From: Lysobacteraceae bacterium
Lineage (GTDB): Bacteria; Pseudomonadota; Gammaproteobacteria; DSM-19610
Length of the DNA: 6,375 nt
Direction of reading: 5' to 3'
Assembly (NCBI GenBank): GCA_020201295.1
Contig: JAIVHA010000015.1
Location: 8,742-15,116 of the forward strand
Below, in pieces: positions 6,180-6,375 of this stretch. The notes beneath the pieces are model-generated. The model was not told the origin of the DNA. It ran no database searches and was given only the letters and a program-made list of their open reading frames with translations. Within the stretch, counting starts at the first letter, position 1. Each line of letters starts with the position of its first letter. A program made the translations under genes and the position numbers.

Positions 6180-6195
6180 CCGCCGCCTGCGGCGG
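6180..6195. other. GC-rich hairpin upstream of the tRNA promoter
   Basis: CCGCCG (6180-6185) pairs perfectly with CGGCGG (6190-6195) around the loop CCTG. It lies 23 nt before the -35 of the tRNA promoter. It may help stop transcription arriving from the left, but only GTTGATTGGG follows rather than a T-run. The function is unknown. Confidence 0.35.
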
Positions 6196-6226
6196 GTTGA
6201 TTGGGGGTTGATCGAGGGTTGTCATT
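6194..6226 (+). repeat. Three 11-bp tandem units leading into the tRNA promoter
   Basis: GGGTTG recurs exactly every 11 bp at 6194, 6205 and 6216: GGGTTGATTGG, GGGTTGATCGA, GGGTTGTCATT. The first two units share GGGTTGAT. The third supplies the -35 hexamer TTGTCA of the tRNA-Lys promoter. An 11-bp period puts the repeats on nearly the same face of the helix, as for an activator site, but it may equally be a simple duplication. Confidence 0.6.
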
Positions 6227-6246
6227 TCTTCCGGGTACGGTATTAT
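6219..6246 (+). promoter_or_regulatory. Sigma70-type promoter of tRNA-Lys
   Basis: TTGTCA (6219-6224) and TATTAT (6241-6246), each one base off consensus, are separated by 16 nt. Transcription would start near 6252-6254, about 10 nt before the mature tRNA. The GC-rich stretch after the -10 (CCCGGC) resembles the discriminators of stringently controlled stable-RNA promoters, so growth-rate control is likely but inferred. Confidence 0.75.
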
Positions 6247-6262
6247 TCCCGGCTCGCTTTAC

Positions 6263-6338
6263 GGGTCGTTAGCTCAGTTGGTAGAGCAGTTGGCTTTTAA
6301 CCAATTGGTCATAGGTTCGAATCCTATACGACCCACCA
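6263..6338 (+). tRNA. tRNA-Lys (anticodon UUU)
   Basis: The 76 nt fold as a full cloverleaf with the 3' CCA encoded (6336-6338). The acceptor stem is GGGTCGT (6263-6269) with ACGACCC (6328-6334) and discriminator A6335. The D arm is GCTCAGTTGGTAGAGC. The anticodon stem GTTGG (6289-6293) pairs with CCAAT (6301-6305), one G-T pair included, around the loop CTTTTAA, placing anticodon TTT at 6296-6298. The T arm is ATAGG TTCGAAT CCTAT. The sequence is very close to E. coli tRNA-Lys. It reads AAA and AAG codons. A tRNA-Lys near queC matches the arrangement in Pseudomonas, where this tRNA is a known integration site for genomic islands. Confidence 0.98.
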
Positions 6339-6375
6339 TCTCAAGCAGTTCAGAACAGCCCGCAGCAGTCCATAC

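Overview
The window looks like chromosomal DNA from a GC-rich gammaproteobacterium. The evidence is the order tolA-tolB-pal-cpoB-queE-queC ending near a tRNA-Lys(UUU) gene, all on the + strand, which matches the tol-pal/queuosine neighbourhood I know from Pseudomonas. Pseudomonas-style REP hairpins and a YeeE/YedE-type sulfur transporter are also present. The transporter and high GC would fit a sulfur-metabolising lineage such as the Ectothiorhodospiraceae, but that is an inference and I cannot name the species.

Layout. Positions 1-420 are the 3' end of tolA (helical repeat domain plus periplasmic C-terminal domain). tolB (424-1728) follows 3 nt later. A 167-nt gap holds a REP doublet (1756-1827), then pal (1896-2450). 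cpoB (2452-3095) follows 1 nt after pal; its coiled-coil half and TPR half are in different frames and the linker between them is missing, so the gene reads as broken. A 30-bp perfect palindrome starts inside the cpoB stop codon and begins a second REP-type block (3094-3177). queE (3288-3968) and queC (3965-4648) overlap by ATGA. After 83 nt comes a 440-residue YeeE/YedE membrane transporter (4732-6054). A 208-nt non-coding stretch (6055-6262) holds a hairpin, an intergenic repeat, a GC-rich hairpin, three 11-bp tandem units and a clear sigma70-type promoter. That promoter drives tRNA-Lys (6263-6338). I see nothing to annotate in the last 37 nt.

Function. TolA, TolB, Pal and CpoB belong to the envelope-spanning Tol-Pal machine, which constricts the outer membrane at division and coordinates peptidoglycan synthesis. 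QueE and QueC make two consecutive steps to preQ0, the precursor of the tRNA modification queuosine. The YeeE/YedE protein probably imports a small sulfur compound such as thiosulfate, and it appears to be an extra gene set between queC and the tRNA compared with Pseudomonas.

Most of the window is well-known core genome. I do not see an undescribed multi-gene system. The points worth a second look are the broken cpoB, the REP blocks on either side of pal-cpoB (with a compensatory base change in one stem), the transporter between queC and the tRNA, and the 11-bp phased repeats running into the tRNA promoter.
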